From NCBI RefSeq assembly GCF_024168825.1, contig NZ_JALJWH010000001.1, positions 2,604,001 to 2,668,000 of the forward strand: 64,000 bases of DNA, read 5' to 3'. The position numbers and the translations under genes were made by a program. The first letter of the stretch is position 1. Every line of letters starts with the position of its first letter. Source of the DNA: Paenarthrobacter sp. A20. Its GTDB lineage: Bacteria; Actinomycetota; Actinomycetes; Actinomycetales; Micrococcaceae. Positions 8,690 to 18,164 of this stretch are shown here, one piece after another. A model generated the notes under the pieces. The model did no database searches, was not told the DNA's origin, and saw only the letters and a program-made list of their open reading frames with translations.

Positions 8690-10197
8690 TGTCCGTCGAC
8701 GCAACCCTGAGCTTCGAAGAGGCCATGGAGAAGTACGATCCCGTCCTGGGGTTCGAGGTCCACGTGGAGCTCAACACCAAGACCAAGATGTTCTCCTCCG
8801 CGCCGAACGTCTTCGGTGACGAGCCGAACACCAACGTCAACGAGGTTGACCTGGGCATGCCCGGCGTCCTGCCGGTAGTGAACAAGACGGCTGTGGAGTC
8901 TTCCATCAAGATCGGCCTTGCACTGAACTGCAAGATCGCCGAGTCCTGCCGTTTCGCCCGGAAGAACTACTTCTACCCGGACACTCCGAAGAACTTCCAG
9001 ACCTCGCAGTACGACGAACCGATCGCCTACGACGGATACCTCGACATCGAGCTCGAGGACGGCACGGTCTTCCGCGTGGAGATCGAACGCGCCCACATGG
9101 AGGAGGACGCCGGCAAGCTGACCCACATGGGTGGCGCCGCGGGCCGCATCCAGGGTGCCGACTACTCGCTGGTGGACTACAACCGTTCGGGTGTTCCGCT
9201 GGTGGAGATCGTCACCAAGCCGATCGAGGGCGCGGGCAGCCGCGCACCTGAGCTGGCCAAGGCCTACGTCGCCGCGGTCCGCGAGATCGTGAAGAACCTT
9301 GGTGTTTCCGATGCCAAGATGGAGCGCGGCAACGTCCGTTGCGACGCCAACGTTTCCCTGCGCCCGCACGGCCGGGAACGCTTCGGTATCCGTTCGGAAA
9401 CCAAGAACGTGAACTCGCTGCGCGCCGTCGAGCACGCCGTCCGCTATGAAATCCAGCGCCACGCTGCCGTCCTGGATTCCGGCGAACCGGTCATCCAGGA
9501 GACACGCCACTGGCACGAGGACACACGTTCGACGACGTCGGGCCGGCCCAAGTCCGACGCTGACGATTACCGCTACTTCCCGGAGCCGGACCTGGTTCCC
9601 GTCGTCGCGTCCCGTGAGTGGGTGGAGGAGCTCCGCGCTACCCTTCCCGAGCCGCCGGCCGAGCGCCGGAAGCGCCTCAAGGAAGCTTGGGGCTACTCGG
9701 ACCTGGAGTTCCGTGACGTGGTCAACGCCGGCGTCATGGACTCCATCGAGGAAACCATCGCAGCCGGTGCGTCCGCCGATGTTGCCCGTAAATGGTGGAT
9801 GGGTGAGATCGTTGGCCGCGCCAAGGTTGCCGACGTCGATCCTTCCGAGCTGGGCGTCACTCCGCAGGTCATCGTCGAGCTGAACAAGCTCGTCGAAGAC
9901 GGCAAGATCAACAACAAGATGGCCACCCAGGTCCTGGACGGCGTCCTCGCCGGCGAAGGTACTCCGGCGGAGATCGTCGAGCAGCGCGGCCTGGCCGTTG
10001 TGTCCGATGACGGCCCCCTCTTGGAAGCCATCGACGCCGCACTGGCAGCACAGCCTGACGTGGCGGAGAAGATCCGGGGCGGCAAGGTTCAGGCCATCGG
10101 CGCAATCGTTGGCGGCGTCATGAAGGCCACCCGTGGCCAAGCGGACGCCGGACGAGTCCGCGAGCTCATCCTGGAGAAGCTCGGCGTCGAGGGCTAA
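8689..10197 (+). CDS. gatB: Asp-tRNA(Asn)/Glu-tRNA(Gln) amidotransferase subunit B
   Basis: GatB (502 residues) activates the mischarged aminoacyl-tRNA with ATP and receives ammonia from GatA. GatB signatures are present: [61 protein letters not shown] and the tRNA-binding YqeY-like tail (about residues 345-500, with [20 protein letters not shown]). It overlaps gatA by one base. The operon ends at the hairpin at 10215-10250. Confidence 0.97.
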   Translation: MSVDATLSFEEAMEKYDPVLGFEVHVELNTKTKMFSSAPNVFGDEPNTNVNEVDLGMPGVLPVVNKTAVESSIKIGLALNCKIAESCRFARKNYFYPDTPKNFQTSQYDEPIAYDGYLDIELEDGTVFRVEIERAHMEEDAGKLTHMGGAAGRIQGADYSLVDYNRSGVPLVEIVTKPIEGAGSRAPELAKAYVAAVREIVKNLGVSDAKMERGNVRCDANVSLRPHGRERFGIRSETKNVNSLRAVEHAVRYEIQRHAAVLDSGEPVIQETRHWHEDTRSTTSGRPKSDADDYRYFPEPDLVPVVASREWVEELRATLPEPPAERRKRLKEAWGYSDLEFRDVVNAGVMDSIEETIAAGASADVARKWWMGEIVGRAKVADVDPSELGVTPQVIVELNKLVEDGKINNKMATQVLDGVLAGEGTPAEIVEQRGLAVVSDDGPLLEAIDAALAAQPDVAEKIRGGKVQAIGAIVGGVMKATRGQADAGRVRELILEKLGVEG

Positions 10198-10214
10198 GCA
10201 CCCGCTTCAAGCAT

Positions 10215-10250
10215 CACAGTAGGCCGCAGTTTTTACTGCGGCCTACTGTG
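10215..10250 (+). terminator. Terminator of gatCAB
   Basis: A perfect 16-bp stem CACAGTAGGCCGCAGT / 10235-10250 closes a TTTT loop, 18 bases after the gatB stop. Confidence 0.85.
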
Positions 10251-10271
10251 CTTTGGGCGCACAATGGATGT

Positions 10272-10829
10272 ATGGCCACTCTCAGACCAGGCCTTCGTAA
10301 GGGCCTTCTCGCCGGCGGGATCGCCGTCGCACTGACCGGCGGCGGGGCCGCCGCTGTGTGGGCGGGCACCCAACCCAGCCCTTCGCCGTCGAGCACCTCT
10401 GCTTCACCCAGTCCGTCCGCGACGACGAAAGCCAAGTCCACCGAGGGGCGTGGGCAGGCAATCCATGGCGAGCACGTCGTCAAGCAACAGGACGGCACCT
10501 TCAGCACCGTTGTCACGCAGCTTGGAACCATCGAGAACGTCAGTGACTCCGAAGTGACAGTGAAGAGCGAGGACGGCTTTGCCCAGCGGTACGTGATCAA
10601 GGCGGAGACACGGATCGCCAAGGTGCCTGCTGATACATCGGATCTGAGGAATGGCAGGGGCCGGCCCACATTGCCGTCGGCCACGGCTGCCGACCTCAAG
10701 CCTGGCGACACAGTGCGCATCAGCGGGACGAAGGACGGCGATACCGTCACGGCTACCAGGGTGGTATCGGGCGAGTTGCCTGCGGGCCTCAAAGGCGGCC
10801 ACGGGCACAGGGGCCACGGGCCTAAGTAG
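10272..10829 (+). CDS. Secreted protein resembling DUF5666, function unknown
   Basis: A 185-residue protein with an N-terminal signal peptide (MATLRPGLRKGLLAGGIAVA followed by an Ala/Gly-rich core), a Ser/Pro/Thr linker (about 38-62) and a beta-rich body with two similar strands sets: GTIENVSDSEVTVKSEDG and DLKPGDTVRISGTKDGDTV. This resembles the DUF5666 beta-barrel seen in secreted proteins; no catalytic residues are evident. The C terminus is Gly/His-rich (KGGHGHRGHGPK) and could bind metal. A frame from GTG 10248 overlaps the upstream terminator and is rejected. ATG 10272 lies six bases after CACAAT, fitting a leaderless start. Confidence 0.7.
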   Translation: MATLRPGLRKGLLAGGIAVALTGGGAAAVWAGTQPSPSPSSTSASPSPSATTKAKSTEGRGQAIHGEHVVKQQDGTFSTVVTQLGTIENVSDSEVTVKSEDGFAQRYVIKAETRIAKVPADTSDLRNGRGRPTLPSATAADLKPGDTVRISGTKDGDTVTATRVVSGELPAGLKGGHGHRGHGPK

Positions 10830-10846
10830 GCTACAGCGCCAATCAG

Positions 10847-11860
10847 TTAGAGGGCCACAGTCCTGAATCCGAGGTTGCCGCTGGCTGAGTCCGGCGTGTT
10901 CGAGCTCCGTGCTGCGAGGCGGTAGCGGTTGCAGTACGAATCGTGGCAGAGGTACGAGCCGCCGCGCATCACCCTGCCGCGGCCAATCGTGGGTCCCTGG
11001 GGGTCTTCGACGGTTCCTGCTGCGAGGCACGTTTTGTAGTACTTGGGCAGGAACCAGTCGCTGCACCATTCCCACACGTTCCCGCTGGTTTGGTAGAGAC
11101 CGTAGCCGTTGGGGGCAAACGAACGCACGGGTGCCGTGGTGAGGTAGCCGTCCTCCACCGTGTTGCGGGAGGGGAACTCGCCTTGCCAGATGTTGCAGTT
11201 GTGGGCAGCCTCGCCTGGCTCATCGGTGTGCAGTTCGTTGCCCCAGGGGTACCTCTGGCCGGGTAGGCCGCCCCGGGCCGCATATTCCCACTCAGCTTCT
11301 GTGGGCAGCCGCCGGCCGGCCCACTCGCAGTAGGCCAGGGCATCGTTGTGCGACACATGGGTTACGGGGTGGTCCGGGATTTCGGACCAGTGCGAGAGCG
11401 GTCCTGCAGGGTGTGCCCAGTCGGCTCCACGGACGTTGAGCCACCAGGGCACGTTGTTGACGCGGTTGAGGATGTCCTGCGTGGCGGCTCTGACGGCCAG
11501 ATGGAACACTGCCGATGTTCCGAACGTTTCCGAGTCGGTTCGATGCCCGGTGGCGTCCACGAACGCCGCGAAATCCTCGTTGCTGACGGTGGTGGCGCTG
11601 ATCCGGAAGCCTGAAATGGACACGTGGTGCACTGGAGACTCGCCGTCGGCTTCATAGCCCTCGCCGAAGGGGTCGCCCATCGCGAAGGTCCCGGCGGGGA
11701 TGCCGACGTCGTTTGTTTCCTTGGACGCTGCGGGACTGCTTGCGGAAGGCTCGACGGCGGCGCGCACGTTCCGCTGTCCGCCCACGGTACGCAGGGGGAG
11801 CGTCATCCCCGACGTCGAGTGTTCCCGGGCGTCGGCGCCTGGGCTGCAGCAATCTGCCAT
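10847..11860 (-). CDS. Formylglycine-generating enzyme (SUMF1/FGE family)
   Basis: A 337-residue FGE-type protein. Such enzymes oxidise the Cys of a CxPxR motif in sulfatases to formylglycine using O2 and copper. The fold markers are VHHVSISGFRISATTVSNED, PTEAEWEYAARGG, RYPWGNEL, TSGNVWEWCSDW and RGGSYLCHDSYC, where Cys305 and Cys310 match the catalytic pair. The ATG has AGGAGGTGGA upstream; a start 24 bases earlier has none. No type I sulfatase gene lies in the window, so the partner must be elsewhere. The N terminus MADCCSPGAD carries an adjacent Cys pair of unknown role. Confidence 0.92.
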   Translation of the reverse strand: MADCCSPGADAREHSTSGMTLPLRTVGGQRNVRAAVEPSASSPAASKETNDVGIPAGTFAMGDPFGEGYEADGESPVHHVSISGFRISATTVSNEDFAAFVDATGHRTDSETFGTSAVFHLAVRAATQDILNRVNNVPWWLNVRGADWAHPAGPLSHWSEIPDHPVTHVSHNDALAYCEWAGRRLPTEAEWEYAARGGLPGQRYPWGNELHTDEPGEAAHNCNIWQGEFPSRNTVEDGYLTTAPVRSFAPNGYGLYQTSGNVWEWCSDWFLPKYYKTCLAAGTVEDPQGPTIGRGRVMRGGSYLCHDSYCNRYRLAARSSNTPDSASGNLGFRTVAL

Positions 11861-11977
11861 TTCCACCTCCTGTGTGAATTCCACCTGCTTGTACTTTAGC
11901 GGGGCCGCGTTTCCGGCTGGTTGGGAAGCCGTCGGAATGATGAAAAATGATTTCTGCGGTCAGTTTCGATCATGATC

Positions 11978-12023
11978 TTGCAAAAAGAGATGCGCGTCAC
12001 TTATGGTTTGTTAAACGGTTAAC
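11978..12023 (+). promoter_or_regulatory. Promoter with LacI-type operator for the sugar ABC operon
   Basis: TTGCAA (11978-11983) and TATGGT (12002-12007), 18 bases apart, resemble -35/-10 boxes. Immediately downstream GTTAAACGGTTAAC (12010-12023) is a 14-bp near-perfect palindrome centred on CG, one mismatch between halves, as in LacI/GalR operators. It would cover the transcription start, so bound repressor, probably the LacI protein at 15891-16943, would block transcription. Confidence 0.6.
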
Positions 12024-12076
12024 GAGCGTGGCTTGAATCACATTGCTGATTCGGCCTCAGCACTTGAGGAGACAGC

Positions 12077-13111
12077 ATGAACTCGACGACGGAACAGGCT
12101 CCGGCATTGCCCGAAGCTCGCCGAGTCCCGGCCCCGGCAGGTGGAGACACCCCCGGATCCGGTGCGAAGAAGCGGAAGCGAAGCAAGCCCCCGCAGCAGA
12201 GTTTCCGATCCCGCCTGCGACGCGACAAGCAGATGTTGCTCATGATGGTCCCGGGTGTGGCCTTCCTGCTGCTCTTCTTCTACATCCCCATCCTGGGCAA
12301 CGTCATCGCGTTCCAGGACTACCAGCCCTACTTGGGCATCGGCGACAGCTTGTGGGTTGGTTGGCAGAACTTTGTGGATCTGTTCGGCAATCCGGACTTC
12401 ATCCACGCTTTCTGGAACACCTTGTACCTGGCCGCCTGGCAGTTGGTCTTCCTTTTCCCGGTGCCGCTGGTGCTGGCGCTGATTGTGGATTCACTGATCA
12501 GCACCCGGGTCCGCCGGATCTTCCAGAGCATCGCCTACCTGCCGCACTTCCTTTCCTGGGTGCTGGTGATCGCGTTCTTCCAGCAAATGCTGGGCGGCGC
12601 AGGCTTCGTCAACAACCTTCTCCGGGACTGGGGCATGGATCCCATTCCCTTCATGACCAACCCGGAAACATTCCCGGTCATGGTGGTCGTCCAGATGATC
12701 TGGAAGGACGCGGGCTGGGCAATGATCATCTTCCTGGCAGCCCTCGCCAGCATCGATGCTTCCCTCTATGAAGCTGCAGCGGCTGACGGTGCAGGCCGCT
12801 GGCGCCGGATGTGGCACATCACCCTCCCGGGCCTGAGGCCCGTCATTGTGCTCCTGCTCATCCTGCGCATCGGCGACATCCTCTCTGTCGGCTTTGAGCA
12901 GTTCATCCTGCAGCGTGACGCAGTGGGCGCTGGAGCCGCGGAAGTGCTGGACACCTTCACCTACTACACCGGCGTAGTGGGAGGCGGCTGGAGCTCAGGT
13001 GCCGCGGCCGGCCTCGCGAAGGGCGTGGTCAGTGCGCTGCTGATCTACGGCGCCAACAAACTTGCCCACCGCTTCGGCGAAGACGGAATCTTCGCAAAAC
13101 AAGTGCGCTGA
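12077..13111 (+). CDS. Carbohydrate ABC transporter permease, LplB-like
   Basis: A 344-residue inner-membrane permease of the LplB/UgpA class (binding-protein-dependent transport). A charged, Pro/Lys/Arg-rich cytoplasmic N terminus of about 50 residues precedes six predicted helices beginning MLLMMVPGVAFLLLFFYIPI. The EAA loop that docks the ATPase is EAAAADGAGRWRRMWHITLP. GFEQFILQRDAV is typical of LplB. The start follows GAGGAGACAGC. The partner permease begins 42 bases downstream. No ATPase gene is nearby, so a shared MsmK-type ATPase encoded elsewhere is likely. Confidence 0.93.
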   Translation: MNSTTEQAPALPEARRVPAPAGGDTPGSGAKKRKRSKPPQQSFRSRLRRDKQMLLMMVPGVAFLLLFFYIPILGNVIAFQDYQPYLGIGDSLWVGWQNFVDLFGNPDFIHAFWNTLYLAAWQLVFLFPVPLVLALIVDSLISTRVRRIFQSIAYLPHFLSWVLVIAFFQQMLGGAGFVNNLLRDWGMDPIPFMTNPETFPVMVVVQMIWKDAGWAMIIFLAALASIDASLYEAAAADGAGRWRRMWHITLPGLRPVIVLLLILRIGDILSVGFEQFILQRDAVGAGAAEVLDTFTYYTGVVGGGWSSGAAAGLAKGVVSALLIYGANKLAHRFGEDGIFAKQVR

Positions 13112-13153
13112 AAGCCCCGCTGACCCGCGCGCCTGCCGCACAAGGAGAACCCC

Positions 13154-14077
13154 ATGGCAACAACACTTTTCGCTAGAAAACCCCGGGAACTTACGTACAA
13201 CCCCAAGCGCCCGGTATGGAAGGAAAAGCCTTCCGCCCTGTACCAAACGGTCAAGGCAGTGGTCCTGATCGTGTTCAGCCTGTCCATTCTGACGCCCATC
13301 CTCCTGGTGGTCTCAACGTCGCTGGCCGACACTGAGCAACTCGTGAAGGCCGGAGGTTTTGTCCTGTGGCCGGAGCGTCCCACGCTGGAGGCCTACGCCA
13401 CCATCTTTAAAGGCCCCATGGTGCTGCAGTCACTCGGCGTGAGCATGCTGGTCACGGCGGTGGGCACCATCCTGGCCCTGTTCGTGACCATCACCATGGC
13501 CTATGCCACCAGCCGGACGGTGCTCTTTGGCCGTCCTGTGATCCTCGCAGTCCTGTTCACGCTCCTGTTTGCGCCGGGCCTGATCCCGTCATTCCTCATG
13601 ATCCGCCAGCTGGGACTGCTTGACTCCCTCTGGTCGCTGATCCTCCCGGGCATCTTCGGAGCATTCAACTTCGTGGTGATGCGCTCGTTCTTCATGAACA
13701 TTCCGGGTGAATTGATCGAAAGCGCCAGGATCGACGGCGCCAACGACTGGCAGATCCTGTGGCGCATCGTGATGCCGCTGTCCAAAGCCGTGATCGCCGT
13801 CGTCGGGCTGTTCTACGCCGTCGGTTTCTGGAACTCGTTCTTCAATGCCCTGCTGTACATCAACGATCACAGCAAGTGGCCCATCCAGTTGCTGCTCCGC
13901 AACTTCGTGGTCCAGGGCAGTGGCGCGGCGGACCAGCTGGGAATCACCACCACACCGCCACCGCAGTCCATCCAGATGGCAGTGGTCGTGGTGGCGCTCG
14001 TCCCGATCCTGATGGTCTACCCGTTCCTCCAGAAGCACTTTGCCAAGGGCGTCATCACCGGAGCAGTCAAGGGCTAG
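13154..14077 (+). CDS. Carbohydrate ABC transporter permease, LplC/YtcP-like
   Basis: The second permease (307 residues) of the same importer, of the LplC/YtcP/UgpE class. It has six hydrophobic helices, the family-specific FNFVVMRSFFMNIPGELIES segment, and an EAA-like loop with ESARIDGANDWQILWRIVMP. The C terminus LQKHFAKGVITGAVKG is typical of this subfamily. The ATG has an AAGGAG site eight bases upstream. It pairs with the upstream permease to form the channel; the adjacent lipoprotein gene supplies substrate recognition. Confidence 0.93.
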   Translation: MATTLFARKPRELTYNPKRPVWKEKPSALYQTVKAVVLIVFSLSILTPILLVVSTSLADTEQLVKAGGFVLWPERPTLEAYATIFKGPMVLQSLGVSMLVTAVGTILALFVTITMAYATSRTVLFGRPVILAVLFTLLFAPGLIPSFLMIRQLGLLDSLWSLILPGIFGAFNFVVMRSFFMNIPGELIESARIDGANDWQILWRIVMPLSKAVIAVVGLFYAVGFWNSFFNALLYINDHSKWPIQLLLRNFVVQGSGAADQLGITTTPPPQSIQMAVVVVALVPILMVYPFLQKHFAKGVITGAVKG

Positions 14078-14159
14078 TCCCGCCCCGAAGCCCACTATCC
14101 ACAAGCCCAAACACCCAAAACCCCCAGACAAAAAGCAAGTAACCAGAAAGGGTTATGCC

Positions 14160-15818
14160 ATGACGAGCACTACCTCCCAGGCCGGATTCAGCCGCCGCGG
14201 TTTCCTTGGCCTCGCAGGCTTGGCCGTGACCGCCGCAGGCTTGTCCGCCTGTGGTGGTGGCGGAGCCGCGAGCAACGGAGGCGCCGCTGCCTCAGCTTCG
14301 GTCAAGTTGCCCACATACAAGGAATTCACTGGCGTCACCCCGGACATCGCGGGCAACGCCAAGGGCCTCCAAGCCGGCTACTTCAAGCTGCCCACCGCTG
14401 TGCAGTCCGTGAAGACGCCGCCGCTCAAGGGCAAGGTCACCGGTCTCACCGAAACCTTCGACACCATGAGCCCTGGCATGAAGGACAACCCCTTCTGGCA
14501 GCGACTCAACGCCAAGCTCGGCGGCGACCTGGAGCTCCAGATCGCCGAAGACATCGGAGACGGCTACCCGGCCAAGTTCGCCACCGTCCTGGCCAGTAAC
14601 GATCTCCCGGACATGATGTGGGTTCCGCCGAACCAGGGCATCCCCAACGTCGGACCCATGCTCGAAGCCAAGTTCCAGGACCTGACGCCCTACCTCTCCG
14701 GTGACGCCGTCCTGGAGTACCCCAACCTGGCCGCACTCAAGCCCGATTCCTGGAAGACCGCCGTCGTGAACGGCAAGATCTGGGGAGCTCCCATCCCGAG
14801 TACCCCCTTTGGCCAGGTGTACCTGGGCAACCACGACATGTGGGCCAAGGTGGGCGGCTTCGAAGCGGCCAGCGCCGACGAATTCCTTGAGAAGGCCAAG
14901 GAGCTGACCCGACCGGGGGACCAGCAGTACGCGCTGGAACCTGCCTATATCAATGCACTCCACATGGTCACCGAATGGTTTGGCGCCCCGAACAGCTGGG
15001 CCGTCAACAAGGACCGCACGCTGACCCACCTGTACGAAACCGATGAATACATGGCCGGCGTGGAGTTCACGGCCAAGATGTTCGCAGCCGGCGTCTTCTA
15101 CCCGGACTCCAAGGCAACCGACATCCGTTCGCGCGTCGCCAACGGCAGCGTGGCCGCCCAGGTGGTGGTTGGCCCGCACGACATCCGCAGCTACCGTGCA
15201 CTGAACAAGACCGCCCAGTTCGATGTCCTCATTCCGTTCAGTGCGGACGGCAAGGTCAAACCGGTGTACGACATGGGCTACGGAACGGTGGGCTTCACCC
15301 CGTTCAAGAAGGCCGATGAGGGCAAGATCCGCGAGCTGCTCTCGCTCATCAACTATCTGTCCGCACCGTTCGGCACCGTGGAGTACATGCAGAAGAACTT
15401 CGGCGAGCTCGGCCAGGACTACACGATCGACGGCTCCGGGAACCCGGCGCGCACCGAAACGGGAACTACCAACGCCCCCGGACTGGTGTCGGCGTTGAAC
15501 ATCATGTCCAGCCCGGAAAACGTCATCTTCAACCCCGGTTTCGACGACGACACCCGGTATGTCAGCCAGCAGGAGGAGAAGCTCCTTGAGTTCGCCTGGC
15601 GGAACCCCACCAACGGTTCCTACTCGGACACCAACGCCAAGGTGGGCGCCAAGATCACCAAGCAGCTGCGCGACAAGGTAGTGGACATCATTACCGGCCG
15701 CGCCAAGATCGACGAGCTCAAGGACGCGGTCAAACGCTGGAAGAGCGAAGGCGGCGACAAGATGCGCGATGAGTACCAGGCCGCGTTGGACCCCAACGTG
15801 CCGGTGTTCAGGAGCTAG
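14160..15818 (+). CDS. Extracellular solute-binding lipoprotein (LipO-like) of the sugar ABC importer
   Basis: A 552-residue substrate-binding protein. The N terminus has a twin-arginine motif (SRRGFLGLAG, Arg12-Arg13) and a lipobox LSAC with Cys31, so it is probably exported by Tat and lipidated. The mature part resembles the long LplA/LipO-type binding proteins of family 1 that accompany LplB/LplC permeases and often bind oligosaccharides or uronides; the ligand is not deducible. ATG 14160 has an AGAAAGGG site; the open frame extends upstream to 14040 but overlaps the permease gene and lacks a signal peptide at its start. Confidence 0.92.
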   Translation: MTSTTSQAGFSRRGFLGLAGLAVTAAGLSACGGGGAASNGGAAASASVKLPTYKEFTGVTPDIAGNAKGLQAGYFKLPTAVQSVKTPPLKGKVTGLTETFDTMSPGMKDNPFWQRLNAKLGGDLELQIAEDIGDGYPAKFATVLASNDLPDMMWVPPNQGIPNVGPMLEAKFQDLTPYLSGDAVLEYPNLAALKPDSWKTAVVNGKIWGAPIPSTPFGQVYLGNHDMWAKVGGFEAASADEFLEKAKELTRPGDQQYALEPAYINALHMVTEWFGAPNSWAVNKDRTLTHLYETDEYMAGVEFTAKMFAAGVFYPDSKATDIRSRVANGSVAAQVVVGPHDIRSYRALNKTAQFDVLIPFSADGKVKPVYDMGYGTVGFTPFKKADEGKIRELLSLINYLSAPFGTVEYMQKNFGELGQDYTIDGSGNPARTETGTTNAPGLVSALNIMSSPENVIFNPGFDDDTRYVSQQEEKLLEFAWRNPTNGSYSDTNAKVGAKITKQLRDKVVDIITGRAKIDELKDAVKRWKSEGGDKMRDEYQAALDPNVPVFRS

Positions 15819-15890
15819 CCTCAAACCAACAACGGACCAGACCAAGAACGCACCAACGCGTCAACACAAAGAACACCAGCAGGGGGAACC

Positions 15891-16943
15891 ATGGCAAAAG
15901 CGAGCACCACCGGAATCCGGCCCACCATACGTATGGTGGCCGAGTTGGCGGGAGTTTCCACGGCCACGGTTTCCTATGTGCTGTCGGGGCGCCGCGGCGA
16001 TGGCGGACCTGGGGTGTCGGATCCGACGGCGGAGAAGGTCAAGGCGGCTGCGGAGCGGCTCGGGTACCGCCCCAACCAGGCGGCCCGGGCCATCCGGACC
16101 GGCCGGACCAATACGGTCATCCTGTCGCTGACCATGCTGTCCGATCCTTGGTCCCTGTCCGTCATCGAGGCCGTGCAGAAGGCTGCGGTCCCGCTGGGAA
16201 TCACTCCGATGATCCTGGGCGACGCCGACTGGGTCAAAGTGCTCGGCACCCACAACGCCGACGCCGTGTTCGTGGACGCAGTCCGTCCCGACCAGCGGGA
16301 CGCCCTGCGGAAACTGGCCGAGCACGGAACCACGCTGGTGGTCTTCGACGAGGAAGTAAAAGCGGAGGGCTTCGACGTCATCCGTTCCATCGCCGGGCCG
16401 GGCTGCCGCATGGCTGTGGAGCACCTGCTCCACGGCCATCGCAGGGTAGCTTGTTTGACTCCCGCAACGGCGGCCGGCACCTCCGGCGGTACCCGGTACC
16501 GTGCGTACTCGGAGGCGTTGGCGGATGCGGGGATTCCGGAACGCGACGATTTCGTTGGCTTGTTCGATGGCACCAGTGCCGGGGCCTACGCCGCGGCCAC
16601 GCGGCTGCTCAGCCTGCCGGACCGGCCTACCGCCATCTACGCCACCACCGATTACGCGGCTGTCAGCGCCATTAATGCCGCCCAGCGCCTGGGCCTGGCC
16701 GTTGGCACTGATGTGGACATCATCGGCGTGGGCAACACCGTGGAAGGTGAGCGGATGTCACCATCGCTGAGCACCGTGGGTCCCGTCGATTTCTTCGACA
16801 AACTCGCCCGGGTTCTCTTGAGGCGGGCCACAGGTCCGGCCGGCACGGCCGCGACGGAGCAACCCGGCGTCCTCGACTTTCCCTGGCACTTGTTCGTGCG
16901 CGAATCGGCGCCGCACCGCAGCGCCGCAACCAGACTTTACTAG
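15891..16943 (+). CDS. LacI family transcriptional regulator
   Basis: A 350-residue LacI/GalR protein: HTH at about residues 10-35 (IRMVAELAGVSTATVSYVLS), hinge helix with RLGYRPNQAARAIRTGRTN, then a periplasmic-binding-protein-like effector domain. The DNA-binding segment is slightly longer than usual between HTH and hinge (Gly-rich GRRGDGGPGVSD). It lies inside the sugar operon, between the binding protein and the MocA-type dehydrogenase, and probably represses it through the CG-centred palindrome at 12010-12023. The ATG follows AGGGGGAACC. Confidence 0.93.
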   Translation: MAKASTTGIRPTIRMVAELAGVSTATVSYVLSGRRGDGGPGVSDPTAEKVKAAAERLGYRPNQAARAIRTGRTNTVILSLTMLSDPWSLSVIEAVQKAAVPLGITPMILGDADWVKVLGTHNADAVFVDAVRPDQRDALRKLAEHGTTLVVFDEEVKAEGFDVIRSIAGPGCRMAVEHLLHGHRRVACLTPATAAGTSGGTRYRAYSEALADAGIPERDDFVGLFDGTSAGAYAAATRLLSLPDRPTAIYATTDYAAVSAINAAQRLGLAVGTDVDIIGVGNTVEGERMSPSLSTVGPVDFFDKLARVLLRRATGPAGTAATEQPGVLDFPWHLFVRESAPHRSAATRLY

Positions 16944-16969
16944 GAACCAGAAGAAGGAAAAAGCACACC

Positions 16970-18154
16970 ATGGAAAAGGATTTGAAGGTCGGCATCGTAG
17001 GTTTCGGCCTGCGTTCAGGGCTTTGGAAACACGCCCATAAGCCGGGCCAGGGCTCCGAGGTCACCATTGTTTGCGACCTCAGTGAACGAGGCCGGGCGGA
17101 CGCTGCGGAACGCATTCCTACGGCCCGGGTCACGGACGATCTTGAGGAACTGCTGGCCAGCGGCCTGGACGCCGTCCTGGTCCTGACCCCCGATAACCAG
17201 CACGCCGCCGTCGCGGTCCGTACGCTCAAGGCGGGCATCCCCACCTTCTGCGAGAAGCCGCTCGACATCACTGTGGAGGCTGCGGACTTGATCCTTACGA
17301 CGGCCTACGAAACCGGCACCCGCTTGTACGTCGGCCACAATATGCGGCACATGCCGGTGGTCGTCCAGATGCGCCAGCTCATCGAGGAAGGCCGAATTGG
17401 CGATGTCAAGGCCGTGTGGTGCCGCCACTTCGTCGGTCACGGCGGTGACTACTACTTCAAGGACTGGCATGCGCAGCGCGCCAATGTCACCTCGCTGCTG
17501 CTCCAAAAAGGTGCGCACGACATCGATGTGATCCACTGGCTTGCCGGTGGCTACACCAAGCGGGTTGCCGCCGTCGGCGATCTTGCTGTCTACGGTGACG
17601 TAGCCAACCGCAGCAACAATGCCGGCAAGCGCATGGGGGATTGGTTCTCCATGGACAACTGGCCGCCCACCGAGCAGAAGGACCTGGCGGAGGTGATCGA
17701 CGTCGAGGATATCTCCATGATGAACATGGTGCTGGACAACGGCGTCCTGGCCTCTTACCAGCAGTGCCACTTCACGCCTGATTACTGGCGCAACTACACG
17801 GTGATCGGCACCAAGGGCCGGATCGAGAACCTCGGCGACGGCCCCGGCGAAACCATCAACGTGTGGACCAGCCGGACGTCAGGCTATGCAGTGCCTGACG
17901 AGGTCATCACCATCCAGGACGGGGAAGGCGGCCACGGCGGCGCGGATCCCCGCCTGATCGAGGAATTCCTGCGGTTCGCGTCCGTAGGCGGCCAGACCCA
18001 GACCAGCCCCATCGCCGCGCGCCAGGCAGTAGTGGCCGGCATCCTCGCAGCCGAATCGCTGCGCGGGGACGGCTCGGCCCGCGAGGTTCCGGAACTCCCT
18101 GAGGAGATGGTGGAGTACTTCGACGCCGGCCAGCCCGCCCTGGTCCGCGACTGA
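16970..18154 (+). CDS. Gfo/Idh/MocA family NAD(P)-dependent oxidoreductase
   Basis: A 394-residue sugar or inositol-type dehydrogenase. The N-terminal Rossmann fold has a degenerate dinucleotide loop (KVGIVGFGLRSG), the family Lys is in CEKPLD, and the catalytic His is in KGAHDIDVIHWLAGG. The C-terminal domain carries the usual beta-sheet dimer face. It begins 26 bases after the LacI gene in the same operon, so it likely oxidises the sugar, or a derivative, brought in by the LplBC-type importer. The substrate cannot be told. The gene ends 10 bases from the convergent LysR gene. Confidence 0.92.
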   Translation: MEKDLKVGIVGFGLRSGLWKHAHKPGQGSEVTIVCDLSERGRADAAERIPTARVTDDLEELLASGLDAVLVLTPDNQHAAVAVRTLKAGIPTFCEKPLDITVEAADLILTTAYETGTRLYVGHNMRHMPVVVQMRQLIEEGRIGDVKAVWCRHFVGHGGDYYFKDWHAQRANVTSLLLQKGAHDIDVIHWLAGGYTKRVAAVGDLAVYGDVANRSNNAGKRMGDWFSMDNWPPTEQKDLAEVIDVEDISMMNMVLDNGVLASYQQCHFTPDYWRNYTVIGTKGRIENLGDGPGETINVWTSRTSGYAVPDEVITIQDGEGGHGGADPRLIEEFLRFASVGGQTQTSPIAARQAVVAGILAAESLRGDGSAREVPELPEEMVEYFDAGQPALVRD

Positions 18155-18164
18155 CCGTCCGCGG

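Noticed and set aside
8686..10140. Open frame of 484 codons on the minus strand opposite gatB
   Set aside because: gatB is certain and operonic; the antisense frame has no recognisable domain.
14292..15845. Open frame of 517 codons on the minus strand opposite the solute-binding protein gene
   Set aside because: Low-complexity His/Val/Gly-rich translation, no family match, no start signal; the plus-strand gene has a Tat signal and lipobox.
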